A DNA stretch of 64,000 nucleotides, taken from the NCBI GenBank assembly GCA_000697475.1, contig JNEU01000896.1:1-64000 (forward strand). Direction: 5' to 3'. The DNA is from Lichtheimia corymbifera B2541 (Eukaryota; Mucoromycota; Mucoromycetes; Mucorales; Lichtheimiaceae). The translations under genes and the position numbers were made by a program. A model generated the notes under the pieces. It made no database searches. It was not told the DNA's origin and saw nothing but the letters and a program-made list of their open reading frames with translations. Position 1 is the stretch's first letter. Each line of letters begins with the position of its first letter. Shown one piece after another: positions 9,009 through 21,130 of the stretch.

Positions 9009-10142
9009 TCATCTTTGTTCTTCTTGCAATTCAGTCAAATAGCGCTCAGCATCTAATGCAGCCATACATCCTGTACCGGCACTCGTGACAGCTTGACGGT
9101 AACGCTTGTCGACCACATCACCACAAGCAAATAATCCTTTGACACTCGTTTCCGATGATCCAGGGACAACTTTGACATATCCATCCTCATCCAAATCCAC
9201 TTGATCCTTAATAAGAGAGGTGGCAGGATCATGTCCAATGGCGTAAAATAAACCGCCCGCTGCTATTTCACCAGGTTCACTCGTCTTTGTATTGCGCGTA
9301 GCCACCGAAGTCAGCAAGTTGCCATCACCTTTTGCTTCAGTTGCCACGGTATTAAAGTGTACAGTAATCTTTGGATGTTTGAGCAGTCGTTGGGCCATGA
9401 CTTTGGATGCACGTAACACATCCCGCCGCACAAGTACGTGAACACGAGATCCATCTATGATAAACAAGCAACGTCATTTTCCATGTCATCATCTTTAACG
9501 TGTAATAACTTACATTTGGTGAGATAGATCGATTCTTCAGCGGCACTATCACCACCTCCCACAACCACCAAAGGTTTGTTACGAAAGATGGGCACAGCAC
9601 CATCACAAACAGCACATGCAGAAATGCCATTTTGCCAGTACTTGTCCTCGCCTGGTAAATGCATACGACGTGCTGATGCACCTGTAGCAAATACCACTGC
9701 CGAAGCCGTATCCGTGGGTTGACTCTTGTTTTCTGATCCTTCACGCCATAACTTGAATGGCCGTGAAGATAAATCAAGCTTGGTGATGGTTTCAGTTTCA
9801 ATCACAGTGCCGCACCTTACTGACTGAGCACGCATCTTATCCATGAGCTCACCACCCAGTACACCTTCTGGGAATCCTGGGTAGTTTTCCACATCCGTTG
9901 TCGTTGTCAATTGACCACCAGGTGCAAATCCATTGGCCATCATCCCTTCAAACATAACGGGCTTCATATCAGCGCGTCCCAAGTAAATTGCAGCGGTATG
10001 GCCTGTACATATAATCAACAACAGCACGGTTTTAGCGTCCTCATAATTGAAGGATATTGGTAAACACGCACACACACAACATACCAGCAGGTCCAGATCC
10101 AATAATGGCAACGTTATGGTGATGTGGTGCTGAATGAGCCAT
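9009..10142 (-). CDS. TRR1: Thioredoxin reductase (NADPH)
   Basis: Three exons (10085-10142, 9514-10002, 9009-9454) give 330 residues, close to the usual low-molecular-weight thioredoxin reductase length. It passes electrons from NADPH through FAD and a redox disulfide to thioredoxin, in the cytosol. Visible motifs are the N-terminal FAD-binding GSGPAGHTAA (split by intron 1), the redox-active CAVCDG, the NADPH-binding GGGDSAAEE, and a C-terminal FAD-binding GCMAALDAE region. The start at 10142 gives [10 protein letters not shown] just before the FAD motif, as in fungal relatives. Intron 2 rejoins a Tyr codon within the NADPH domain. A mitochondrial form would need an extended N-terminus, which I do not see. 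Confidence 0.95.
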
Positions 10143-10999
10143 AGTTTGAATAGCAGTAACGTATGTATTTGTGTTATGAAGAGCGGAAAAAGAAGAATGG
10201 AACCCACAGGCGTTTTAATATCAAGCAAACAACAGCGCCGCGTGACCAATGTCTAGAATCTTAGTAAGCTTGCCATCCAATCAGCTTACACAAGCATGCT
10301 TTGTCCCTCGCTGACAAAAAGCGATCCCCATCAAAAGTACATTTATAGTAAAGCACTCAGTCGTTTATCTCTGCTCTGCTCATTTTGCATCATTAATGAT
10401 TGGATCATTCATCGACATGGCAGCTGGGAAGTGGTAGTACACGTGATATATGTCCTTAAACATGGGTGGATCGTACACATATACTGGGTTGCTGCACGCA
10501 TGCATGACGTATTGCATCGTTTGTGACGTTGGCAATAAGCAAAGGGACTTGTTGAATATTCAGGGTGTCTGTTGGGAAAAGCAGATGCCCAATTTTCATG
10601 CAGATGGATATATGAGCGGAGACACGAAATGACACAATGAATATGCTTGTGGCACGTTGTGTCAAAAGTTACGAGTAGCCAGCCATGTTGGCGATCATTA
10701 GAGTTGGAATCCAAGAACCACACCAATATGCAATGCATGCCATGTGTTATATATTAGGATAAGTAATGTATTTGTTCAATATGTGAAAGGACACATGATG
10801 ACTTTGCCAAGAAATGAGCAAGAAAAAAAATGAAAAAACGGAAAGATGAAAACAAACATTGGAAAAAGAAAAGAAGGGTGGGGTTTGCAAGTGATGTGTG
10901 AGGACGAATATATATGTGTGTAAGAAGCCAATATGCTTGTGGTGCCAATGAGATATGTTGTGTGCGTGAGAGAGTGTTGCTGATGATGATGCCAAACTG
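10143..10999. other. Intergenic region
   Basis: Promoter side of TRR1 and 3' side of the SKT5-like gene. Only short frames on both strands, none with recognisable domains. Confidence 0.4.
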
Positions 11000-12763
11000 C
11001 TACATGATAGTACAGTCGTCTTGTCCACCTTTTTTGTTTTTGTCTTGCTGTTGTGATTCACCGGACTTTCCTTGCAACCTTTGAATGGCACGCTTATCGC
11101 CATGATCCGCGGCGAGCTTATACCAGTGCATGGCTTCATCAAGGTTTCTGACGGTGCCAATGCCCACCTCGGTGAAATATCCCACTGCATATTCAGCTTT
11201 AGGAAGACCTTTTTCTGCTGCACGTCGAGCCCAGACATATGCATCTTGATCCGATTGTGGTAAAATTTCTGGTGAGCCAACAAGGTACCACGCCGTCAAG
11301 GCAAAGCATGCTTCTCGATGACCTTGCTGTGCTGCAATGGTGTAATAATGGATTGATAAGGCAGGATCTTGTCGACAGTTGAGTTTGCCGTATTCATAAC
11401 ACTCGCCCAATCTGAATGCGGATGGTGCATAGCCCAATTCAGCTGCTTGTGCATATAAAGAGACAGCATAATCCAGATCCAAAAAGACGACATTGTCAAT
11501 TCCCTTTTCATGCAATAAGGCCAATTCATGGATAGCGTGTGGATATTCGGTAGTAGCAGCTTCTGAAGCACGCTTGAGCCACTTTACACCATCACGAGCA
11601 TTCTTGGATATGCCCAATTCTCCATTTACTTCAGCGACTCCAAGTCGATACATGGCACCTGGGTGGCTCAATGTAGCTGCTTTTCTATATAACAAAAAGT
11701 TAGTATGCATCATTATATACCAAAGGGAGGACAATCTTACCTGTAAAACTGGACGGCCTTGGAGCTATCACGTCGAGTTCCTAGTCCATCTTCATAGCAT
11801 TTGGCAGCTCTATTATATATAGGTAAGAAGCAATCCTCAATAGATATCTTGCTTGTTAATCACATACCTGTAAGCAGCATCAGCATGGTGATGTTTAGTT
11901 GCCTGCACGAATAATGGAAAAGCCTTGTCAAACTCGTTCTTTCCCTTTCTGCTAAGTAAGCCCGAAGCATAGAGGTTTCCAAGATAGTATTGGGATTCGG
12001 CGTGTCCTCGTGATGCAAGTTGTTTGAGTAGTTTCTCAGCCTCTGATAGATATTCCCAGCGTGCGATCTCATCGTCCAAGAGTGGTTTGGCAGCTTCCAC
12101 CATGAAGATAGCAAAATCACATTGGATATCTGGATTGTTGGTCTTTTTGGCATTCTCGCGATACATGTTGATGGTCTGTGCATAAGATAGCAAGGATGCC
12201 TTATTGCCAGGCTTGAGATGTGAATGATCCAATAGTTGTTCGTTGGTTGTCGTTGCGACTGAAGCTACTTCCACAGAGCTTGAACGAGTGCTCCCTTCAC
12301 CAGACATTGGTTGCGAAGAAGGTGTAGGCGAGTGTGGTTGCTGTGGTTGCGGTTGGCGAGGACCACCACCACCACCAAGTGATAACGACGTTGCTGAACC
12401 AGTGGAACTTAAGGTGGAATAAATGGACTGAGGCTGTGACATGAGACCACCTGACATTGTCTTTTGAGGAATGGGCGAGACATCGAGCACTTGTTGTTGG
12501 TCGAGATGCTTGGGTGGAGGAGGAGGTAGATTGTCAAAGAACTTGTTTTCACTTGGAAGTGATTGCTTAAGCGGAGGAGGAGGAGGAGGCAGGTTGTCGG
12601 ATAGACTGTTGTAATACTTGTTTTCACTGGAAAGCGGTTGCTTGAGCGGAGGAGGCCCTGTTGTTGTTTCTGTGGTAGAAGGCAGTGGTTTCTTATCCAA
12701 TGTGGGTGGTGGTAGATGCTGATACTCAACATGCGCCGTATCAACTGGTGCTCGTTGCATCAT
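11000..12763 (-). CDS. SKT5: SKT5/CHS4-like Sel1-repeat activator of chitin synthase, prenylated
   Basis: Three exons (11868-12763, 11741-11809, 11000-11684) encode 549 residues. The first ~185 residues are Pro/Gln/Ser-rich and probably disordered. A block of Sel1-like repeats follows (about residues 200-520), with the recurring A-x3-G-x-A and YxxG pattern. The chain ends DDCTIM, a CAAX box predicting farnesylation and membrane attachment. Yeast Skt5/Chs4 proteins share this layout and activate and place chitin synthase at bud necks and septa. I infer the same role; other fungal Sel1 proteins exist, but repeats plus terminal CAAX favour the SKT5 family. Confidence 0.85.
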
Positions 12764-13766
12764 GATGACAAGAAATATAAAAGAAGCGATACAAAGGAAA
12801 GAGAAGAAAAGAGAAAGAAAAGCGATAATGGCATTGCCTTTGTCTCGATATGCTAATGCACAAAAATAGAATCCTGCTTGCCCTTGGATTTAGTTCACGT
12901 ATTTAGTTTACTCTCTCTCTCTCCCGTCTCCTGACAATGGACACGCTGATGATGACGATGATGGTGATGATGATGATTCTATTGCTGTTGCTATTACTAC
13001 CACTGCAGCTGCTGTAAAGAGTTTTTGTTATCCTATTCTCCCTTGTTGTTGTCGTTACTTTATCTCCTTGTCGTTATTAAACAACGCATTATAAATGTTT
13101 CATTCACCATAATATTAGCCATGGAGGACATGGCATGTGGATTTATCCAACAAGAATACAAATAAATATATCCAGGGGTAATCAGCGTACGTTGGTTATC
13201 ATTTGCGACTGAGTGTTTGATCTCCACGCTGCTCAAAACACATACATGACTCCTTACATGATTGTTTGGATACCACGTTGTTCTATTCCATGATCTCCGC
13301 TTATCCAGCTTTATTGAACTGAAACATAGAATCATTCAATTCATATCGACATTCGACATGCTTTGATGGGTTGTGTGTTCTTCATGCATTCCACGTAACA
13401 CAAGAGGTGGTCCGCGCCCCCCAAAATGATGTAAACCAAATCCCCGCGCGCATCCGACTCATTGATATGATAGACTAACATCAACATAGAATGACTAGTG
13501 CCAACCATCAGATAGATCTGGACATGTGTCACCATTCATTGGTATATCTGCTACTCAGGCTATGATATATATATAATATATGTATATTCTCATGCTGAAT
13601 GGGTTGAATGGAGCGGATAGGTTAAATAGGCTACTAGTAAGTTGTGTGTGTAAATATCATCCTTTCAAAGCCTATAGAAATGCGAGCCAATTAGTCGAGA
13701 ATGAATGACACTCCACACACAATCTATCATCCAGCCCCCTTTTCCTTATATCTCCCCTTTCACCCC
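12764..13766. other. Intergenic region with microsatellites
   Basis: Promoter side of the SKT5-like gene and 3' side of VPS24. It has a (CT)n run at about 12911-12923 and a GAT-rich run near 12950-12980. No gene recognised. Confidence 0.45.
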
Positions 13767-14688
13767 CTATTCTTCAATTGCGATATTTACCTGTAGACGT
13801 TTTTGCATCATGTCCAGTTCAGGTTCCTCTTCCTCGCTTTCTTCCTCCACTTGTACTTCAGGCTTCTTCTCCAAAGCTGGTCCAACAGGCCCTGCTTGTC
13901 CAAGGAGACCTATTTCGGAATCATACATGAGATACCATCATAACAATCAAAGAGAATGACATACCATCTGTGATTTGAAATAGGACATTTTCCACTTCTT
14001 CATCCGCCTCTTCTTCAATATCCTCATCATCCATCATATCCATCGTGTCTTCAATCATTTCATCCATGATGCCAGCCTATATCATGATGATGATCAATGA
14101 ATGAATGATACATCCTCTTTCCCCCCACGTTGAACGCCTTACCTTTGTCATTTCCATAGAGATTTGTTGCATAGCTTGTGAGATCTCTGGTAACCGAGCA
14201 AGTTGATTGACCATTTTCATAACCTGTCCACTCTTTTGCAATGTGCCTGCCACCTTGATGGTTGCTATCATAGTATCCCATGATGAACGATCGTATCTCA
14301 AGACGTGAACAGCTTGGTGATATTACCTAGTTGGTGCTCTAGTTGCATGATGATTGAATTCAACTGGGCCTTGCTTGTGTGAAGTCGGTTCTTATGTCGT
14401 TGCGAGCGTATCAGTTCCTTGGCAAGTGTCTTGCAAATCTTGGCATCACCCTTTTTAGCTGCTTGCTTGATGGACTTTTTGACCTTGGCCTCTTCGACAT
14501 CAATGGCTGAAATTTGTCGTTGGAGAGCCCGTTGCTGTGCACGAATCTCTTGTCGCCATTTCCTCACCTACACACCATGAGACAGGTTATGGGGAGTGTT
14601 CATGTCAACGCTATGTTTCCACGCTTACAAGTTCTTCTGGTGTCTTTTTGCCAAAAAACCGTTGAATGCTATTAAGTGTGCTGGCCAT
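13767..14688 (-). CDS. VPS24: ESCRT-III subunit Vps24/CHMP3
   Basis: Five exons (14629-14688, 14327-14567, 14143-14264, 13965-14076, 13767-13909) give 225 residues, the normal size. ESCRT-III polymers on the endosome constrict membranes during multivesicular body formation. The N-terminal half is the basic helical core with the RKWRQEIRAQQR start of helix 1. The middle shows ATIKVAGTLQKS and the following MEMTKAGIMDEM typical of Vps24. The C-terminal third is acidic and autoinhibitory, ending in a short helix with an ELDMMQKRL-type MIM1 motif that Vps4 would bind. All five exon phases agree. The last exon could have a further splice site at CAG|GTAAAT, but the in-frame stop at 13767-13769 fits the family length. 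Confidence 0.93.
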
Positions 14689-15149
14689 AGAAAAGAGAAA
14701 GAGAGAGAAAGGGAGTAATAATGAGAAAGAGAGAGAGAGGAACAGGAAGGTCTTGTCGTGTGCGTGTGCGTATGTAAAGTAGTTGCAGAAAAGGCTTACA
14801 AGTGCAGCTGCTCACTGTTTAAGAAAGTTGGATCGCCGATCCGTTGCCGCTCACTATTCTCTTAGCCCCATCCAACATCATGGATACTGGTTGACTCAAA
14901 CAAAAGAAAATGACATCTATGAAGGCCGTATTGTTATCCAACAATGGAATGCGGTTTCTTTGTTATGTAACCGATACAATGACAATAGGGTGTTGGTTGA
15001 GGACTCGACCATGAAACTAGCTTTTTCAAATCTGAAATACCTGTTTTATTGAGGATGTGTGTGTGTGAAGGGTAATAAGAAAAAGAGAGCGTATGTAGGA
15101 GAGTGTGTACGTGCGTGTGTGTGTGCGTGTGATGTGAATGATAATAGAC
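14689..15149. other. Intergenic region
   Basis: Promoter side of VPS24 and 3' side of RPN3. GA-rich and TG-rich simple sequence near 14695-14740 and 15055-15130; no gene seen. Confidence 0.4.
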
Positions 15150-17152
15150 TTAATATTCGCCAAGATCGCCTTCATCATCCATGTCACCTTCTGCAATTTC
15201 TTGTGCAAGCTCCCGTTCTCTTTCCCTTGCAGCCTCGGCATTAGCAAGTTCCTTTCTATGAGCATCCAATGGGAATCGCATGGCCTTGACAGCATCGTTG
15301 TGAAGGTTCAAACAAAAAGTGATACGGTTGTTGAATGCATGCTGAGGTTCATTGGTTGAATAAATATCAACAATTTCCTAAAAGACCCTTCCTGTTAGAT
15401 CACGTGATACTCTACGTCCATCATCATCATCACCACCCTTGTTTACCTTGCTCTTCATGAAACCACCATTGTGATCCAGGGTAGCATCAATGACACCATC
15501 ACGGATAGCCTTGGACACAATAAACTCGGCATCTTCCTCGCTATCAAGGTGCAGCTTGAGACAAATATCACGGAGGGAGATCTTTGAGTATGACAAGCTA
15601 ATCATGCGGATACCCGTCTTGATGACATTGTGACGAAGACGCAGGATAAGGGTATAGGTCTTGTCCTTTTTGAACACTGAATCAAACTGTGCCAACCCTT
15701 CCTGGAACTTGTTGAGATCACCCACACGAACAGCTATATATTTAACCATAAGTATCCATGCTTAAACCTCCGCTCTCTAACCTTCAAAACCTACCTTGCG
15801 TGATGTAAAGATAAGGCACAAGAGCCTTTTTCAAAATAGGCTGTCGGAAAATGGAGCGTTCAGGGATCTCACCCAAAAGCAATTGCACCACAATGAAGAA
15901 CTTGTACACCTAATGATAATGATGGGTATGGTTATATACTTGTCAAGCAATGAGACGGGTGATGATCCTTACCGTTTGCTGGAAGCCGGCTGTGACATTG
16001 TTCTGGGGTGCTTTTCGGATAGCCTGAGTCAGATAAGTGTGGGCTTGTGTATAGGCGAGTTGAAGGGCTTTGATGCGACCCAAGTAGTAAGCATAGCGAG
16101 CAGCCTGGTTGTTGCCAGCATTCTCAGGGAAAGCACTCTTGGAGACCAACTTGTCAGCTTGATCGTAAAGGTTGTGCACAAAGTAGTTCCGTAAAAGGAG
16201 ATTGAGAAGGGTGGCCTGAGTCTCATCATCACGTCTCAAGGTGGCAGTGCGCAAAGAAGCGAGTTGCATACTATTTCCCTGTGTCAATATTTCATTCATG
16301 CGATGTCAATAAAGAGGCACTCACGGTCGGATCTCAGCAAGGCGATCGGTAAGCTCGTAAAATCGTGCATGATAAAAGTAGATGCGAGCTGCAAGTTGAT
16401 CCATCGTACGTCGATTAAGCTTGACAAGCTTTTCCACAGACGTTCCAGCTAATTCCATGCCCTAAATAAAAACGTCAACTAAGTATTGGCACCTAGAGGA
16501 GTATCCAATTATTCTCAACGCACCTTTTGAAGCTCATTTTGATCGAGCAAGTAAATCATTGTCATCAAATGCAGGTACATGTCAACCTCTGGCAAGATAT
16601 TCTTGTCCTTTGTATTGTCGACATCCATACCAGTATTGCTCTACAATAAACGCCATATATATTAGCACCTTTTGCCATAGATCCCTCTCTCTCATACATA
16701 CCTCTCCCAAATAATTAAGCAATTCTGATGCTTGTGATGCGTCTACATTGTCCATCGTCAGGAATCCAATTGAGTCACGATAGTAATATAACATACCAGT
16801 GCCATAGTATTCCGAGATAACTTGAGAGAGTATGGATGATGTCAACCGACGTCTTATGGATGGCAAAGTGCGAAGTACACGCGTGGTGAAACGAGTCTCG
16901 ATGGTCTCCACGGCACGTTCCAATAGCGTAAAGTTGCGTTTCAATTCTTTAATATTGAAAGAGGAGAGAGAGAGAGTGTGTGTGAGAGCTCGTGTATAGC
17001 GTCCCTCCCCTTGATCCAATTGTCCTGAATGTATTACCAGCGATAACCGATGCCGTTGTTTCTTTCTCTAACCGAAGTTGCTTTTGTTCTTCATCCTCCT
17101 CAATGTCCATGGCTTCGGGTTCATTCTTTGGTTGTTTCGATTCTGCTGCCAT
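15150..17152 (-). CDS. RPN3: 26S proteasome regulatory particle subunit Rpn3 (PSMD3)
   Basis: Eight exons (17038-17152, 16702-16946, 16524-16640, 16325-16461, 15973-16270, 15795-15909, 15447-15733, 15150-15377) give 513 residues, matching the family. Rpn3 is a lid subunit of the 19S particle, with helical TPR-like repeats followed by a PCI domain. The central segment has the family hallmark [12 protein letters not shown] and [15 protein letters not shown], and the PCI part runs from about residue 340. The C-terminus shows [12 protein letters not shown] and ends acidic ([12 protein letters not shown]). Each intron was placed where the frame and family sequence both require it. The gene is divergent from the C2H2 gene, with 192 bp between start codons. 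Confidence 0.95.
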
Positions 17153-17344
17153 CTTTGCAAGTTGCGGGTGTGTGAGATCAAAAGGTGGAGAGAGTAATAA
17201 TCCAACAAGGGCAACTTACGCGTCTCTTTCTCTGTCTCCCACTCAGCGGCGACAAAATCGATTGGCTGAGAATGGCTGACATCACTTGACCTGCAAACGG
17301 CTCTTCTTCCATCCCACCCCAGCCCATATACTACTCATTACAAT
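17153..17344. promoter_or_regulatory. Divergent promoter between RPN3 and the C2H2 gene
   Basis: Only 192 bp separate the two start codons, so both promoters must overlap. An inverted CCAAT-type element (GATTGGCT) lies near 17259-17266. No clear TATA box is seen. Confidence 0.5.
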
Positions 17345-19406
17345 ATGTCAAGCCTTATTCCAGAATACGACCCTACTCTCGACCCCAATGCCATCAATAG
17401 TAAGAGCAACACCAATACCAGAATTATCAGAGTATCGTTCTGAATGGCCTTTGTCAGTCTTCAATCCAGCTGATCGGTGGCTACAACGCAATGTCTCCTT
17501 GGAAAAAGCCGATCGATCACCAGCCATAGTGGAATCAAGACCGTCAACGCCTGCCAAGAACAACCCTGCCTCCAACTTGTATTGCGCTGCATGTAAAAAA
17601 AAGTTCAACAACGAGGCAACATGGCAAAACCATCTGAAAAGTGCCAAGCATATCGCCAATGCCAAAGCCAAATCCAAGCAGCAACAGCAGCAGCAGCAGC
17701 AGCCATCAGGTACTTTTTGTCAAGTGTAATTATATCATTGATGGTTGACAAAGATCCATTAGGCTTGAAATCAACATCACCCAATGTCGATCCACAAGTA
17801 GCAGGTATCATTTTGAATGAATCACGTGCCCTTCCCCATCGACTAAAATCATGCAAAATTAGACGCATTGAAAAATCTACAACGCGCATCTATCAACCCA
17901 TCTGCATCTGTACCTACTCTCTGGAGCTTATCAAAAGGTACCTCACAACCACAACCCCAATATATATACTTCACTATATTAAACGTGTCCCGTTTCAAAA
18001 GCATTCTATAGCCACCGCCGACCGCAACATACATGCCAATCACTACAACTCGTCGTGGATACCCTTCAATCATCTGAGCCGCCACCTACTGGTCTCACCC
18101 CATCTCAAATCACATCCACTCTCTACATCTCACGCCTTGCCCTGGCACGATTACTATGTTTATACCCGTCATCTACGTTGGATAAGAAGGATTTGGTGTT
18201 GAATGCATTGAATGACAAGTGGAAGGTGGATCGTGGTGAGCTACTATCATTGGCCAAGGTATGTGTGTGCGATATAAGCCCGGTGACAAAGCATTTATTA
18301 AATGGGGTTGCTTGATAGTCCTGTACAAATATAACCATGGAGAACATGATGCAGGCATGTTGCCGTCTTGCTTCAAGATTCATTGCCCGGGAAGAAGCCC
18401 GTACAGAGCCTGCAAAGCCGAAAGCGGATCAGAACCAATGCTTCACCAAGATCCTGGTAGAAATGGCGACCAATATCTTTGGGGAAGATACAAGGATACG
18501 TATCGTATTGCTCTGCTTGGCGTGTGCGGTATCTCACTATGAAGGGTAAGTTACATGTGTTTGGGGCTGTGTAGATCTCTTCATTCATGGCGGAGTCACG
18601 ATTGCATACGCGTCCACAAGATGTGCAAAGACAGAATTTCGGGACGATAGCTTATACCCTACCTCCCCATTTGCATCACCTTTCTAACACGCTTCTTTTT
18701 TCTTCATTCTCGGTATAGAATCAACAGCTATGGTTTGATGGTGGATTTGGCTCAGGTAGGTGGTTCTTTTCCAAAGTATGTGTCAGGCTTCTTTAAGCTA
18801 ATGAAAACGATCCTAGTTGTATGAAGGTCTATCTGCGAAACATTGTGCGTCCGAGCTACACGTGATATGCCATGACAAATTATTGGATAATAAGGACGTC
18901 GACGCGGAACGGTTATGGTGGCATCTATTTATGGCCTTATTGCTAGCAATGGAAACAGGTATGTTGTGTCTTGGCATTTCCATGCCATTAGTTCATTCAC
19001 TCACTCACTCACATACCTCTTCTTTGTTTTTACTCATCCATTTCGTGATCCTAGATGACATCGTAAGAGCAGACTCGATTCTTGCCACGATACAGGAGGA
19101 TAGTAAAGCAACCCGATATGAGGATATACAAGTAAGGAAAGGAAATCCAAAGCGTGGATGGATTATCCATATGCGTGGCACTTTTCGAACTCACATGATG
19201 GCATCTAGGTTTTATTGAATATTTGTGTGGCACGAAAAACCAATGACCACAGAGCACTTCAACACAAGATGTATTATCAAGTGGCCCATCTCGCTTTATT
19301 GCTTGATGTTACGGATGCTGAGCTCTTACTGCGCCAAGAAGTGGATGAGGTGAAACGGAATCAGCTGGTCGATAGGATACAATCATTGCTAGTAATTGCG
19401 GCATGA
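17345..19406 (+). CDS. C2H2 zinc-finger protein with a C-terminal helical-repeat region, function unknown
   Basis: I do not recognise the function. Ten exons fit in frame: 17345-17399, 17431-17709, 17754-17804, 17863-17937, 18002-18258, 18355-18545, 18719-18755, 18817-18958, 19055-19131, 19209-19406, giving 453 residues. One U1/JAZ-type finger (C-x2-C-x12-H-x5-H, about 17580-17650) is followed by a poly-Gln tract. From about residue 140 the protein is helical, with TPR-like pairs such as LWSLSKAFYSHRR and later YYQVAHLALLLDV. U1-type fingers often bind double-stranded RNA or protein. The first intron is only 31 nt (or 22 nt with an earlier AG); if it is not spliced, translation would instead start at 17388. 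Confidence 0.7.
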
Positions 19407-20062
19407 AATAAAGAAATTTTTGGGGGTGTCACTCATGGCAACACAAAACTGTAATTTTTGTCATAATGAAAATTAAAGAGGAATATACGATGACGCGAAA
19501 GAGAGAGAAGAACATCTGATAATGGTTCCATTATTCTGGTATGTTGTTGTGCGCGTTGCTGATGATGATGACTATAACACTATCGGTTATATCGGAAAGT
19601 ACGGGATCGGTTTGACGCATTAGCCGAGACGAATGTCGTGCTGAGTATTTTCCCTGACAAGTGGGCCTAAAGATAGTGTGCTGCAGGTTTAACATGCTGC
19701 ACCAATCATCTTGTAAGATTTAGATCCAAAGTGTCCAAGTTGCATATCGGGTGATTAGGTTATCAAACAATGCGAAAGAGAATCTCGCCCTGAGGATGAT
19801 AAGCAATGCAGCAAGAATGAGATGAATCGCCCCAATCGGCCATACCGATCGATCACCTTGAAAGAGGGATTATTGATGCCTAAAACGGTGTGGATTATGT
19901 AAATGAAACAAAAACCTATCGGCAAAGTGCGGGAGCCATGTGTCCAAAACAGCCAGCGATCATCACTGCTCTGAGAGAATTTCTGTGTATCAGATTATTG
20001 ACCAAGCCCTCTTTCTCTCTCTCTTTACCACATTTTTGGTACCTTTCTTCTTTTACATCCCC
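19407..20062. other. Intergenic region
   Basis: 3' region of the C2H2 gene and promoter of the PH-domain gene; a pyrimidine-rich stretch (CT repeats near 20010-20035) lies just before the start codon. Nothing else recognised. Confidence 0.4.
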
Positions 20063-21130
20063 ATGACAACCAAGGAAGAAGGCTGGCTTTATAAGCTATC
20101 CTGGACAAACCTACATCGATCATGGCAACGTCGGTATTACGTTCTTCAAGGAAAGGAGCTTCGCTGTTACAAGAAGCCTGTAGGTGTCTCATTCCCCGCC
20201 ATTGACATGCTGAATGTTAACCCATTGGGACATTAGGATGACCACAAGCCCTCCAGCACGATCGATCTCAAGCACTATGTACGGGTCAACATGTTTCCTT
20301 CCAAACACTCTCAATGGACGTTTCGACTCGAGACAGGATGCCGATATCACAAGAGCTATTTGCTATGTGGTGAGACAGAAGCCGATAGCCGATCATGGAT
20401 ACATACCATTGCAGCACGGATCCATCCTGAGCATAGTTCACAGCTTTGTGCTCCTGGAGAACATCATCTCAAGCAATATTATCAACATCACTATAACAAC
20501 CACAGCAATAATAGTGTCGATGATGATGATGGTATCGATGAGGAGATTATCAGTGATTATGGCAGCAGTGTATTAGACAAGTGGTTGGAACGACTCGACC
20601 TCCAAGATGACCCAAGTAAAAAATCAGTGACATCGATTGCTACACCTACGCCATCATCTACCATATCGACATTCATTCCAACATCCACCACATCCACAGC
20701 GGCTGGTCCGCTTTCGACATCACTTCCAGCATTATCGTCTACTATATCAACCACCGATGAAACTATTAGTCGACCCCCATCATCCAATTCAGTATCTAGT
20801 AACCACAATAGTGGTGTTGGTTCCTCAGCTTCTGCTGCACTAGCCGATGTCTTTGCTCAAACACGAGCAGCAGTGAAACGACGTGTAACAGTATCCAATG
20901 GTAGTCAATCACCTCCGCCACCACCACAACCACAATCACAACCACCACTTCCACGACGTAGTGAAGATGTATTTCAATTCGAAGAGCATGAGTCATTGGA
21001 ACAACACAATCATCCTTCCTCTTCATCATCCACCATCACCTATTCACGCACAGCCATGATGATACCACCTAGCAAACCTCCACCAACTACAGCATTACCA
21101 CCGCCACCACCACCTCCTCGACCCAAATAA
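20063..21130 (+). CDS. PH-domain protein with a disordered proline-rich tail
   Basis: Two exons (20063-20179, 20237-21130) give 336 residues. The N-terminal PH domain (about residues 4-110) begins EEGWLYKLSWTNLHRSWQRR, then YYVLQGKELRCYK, then IDLKHYVRV, and its last helix contains SRSWIHTIAARI. PH domains bind phosphoinositides or proteins at membranes. The start at 20063 places the domain at the very N-terminus. The remainder is Ser/Thr/Pro-rich and ends in a run of prolines and PRPK, which could bind SH3 or profilin-type partners. No enzymatic domain is visible, so it is probably an adaptor. The intron rebuilds the beta-strand that carries IDLKHY. Confidence 0.8.

Noticed and set aside
17240..17260. 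GGCGACAAA upstream of RPN3 as a proteasome control element
   Set aside because: Two mismatches to the yeast PACE sequence, and Rpn4-PACE control is not established in this phylum.
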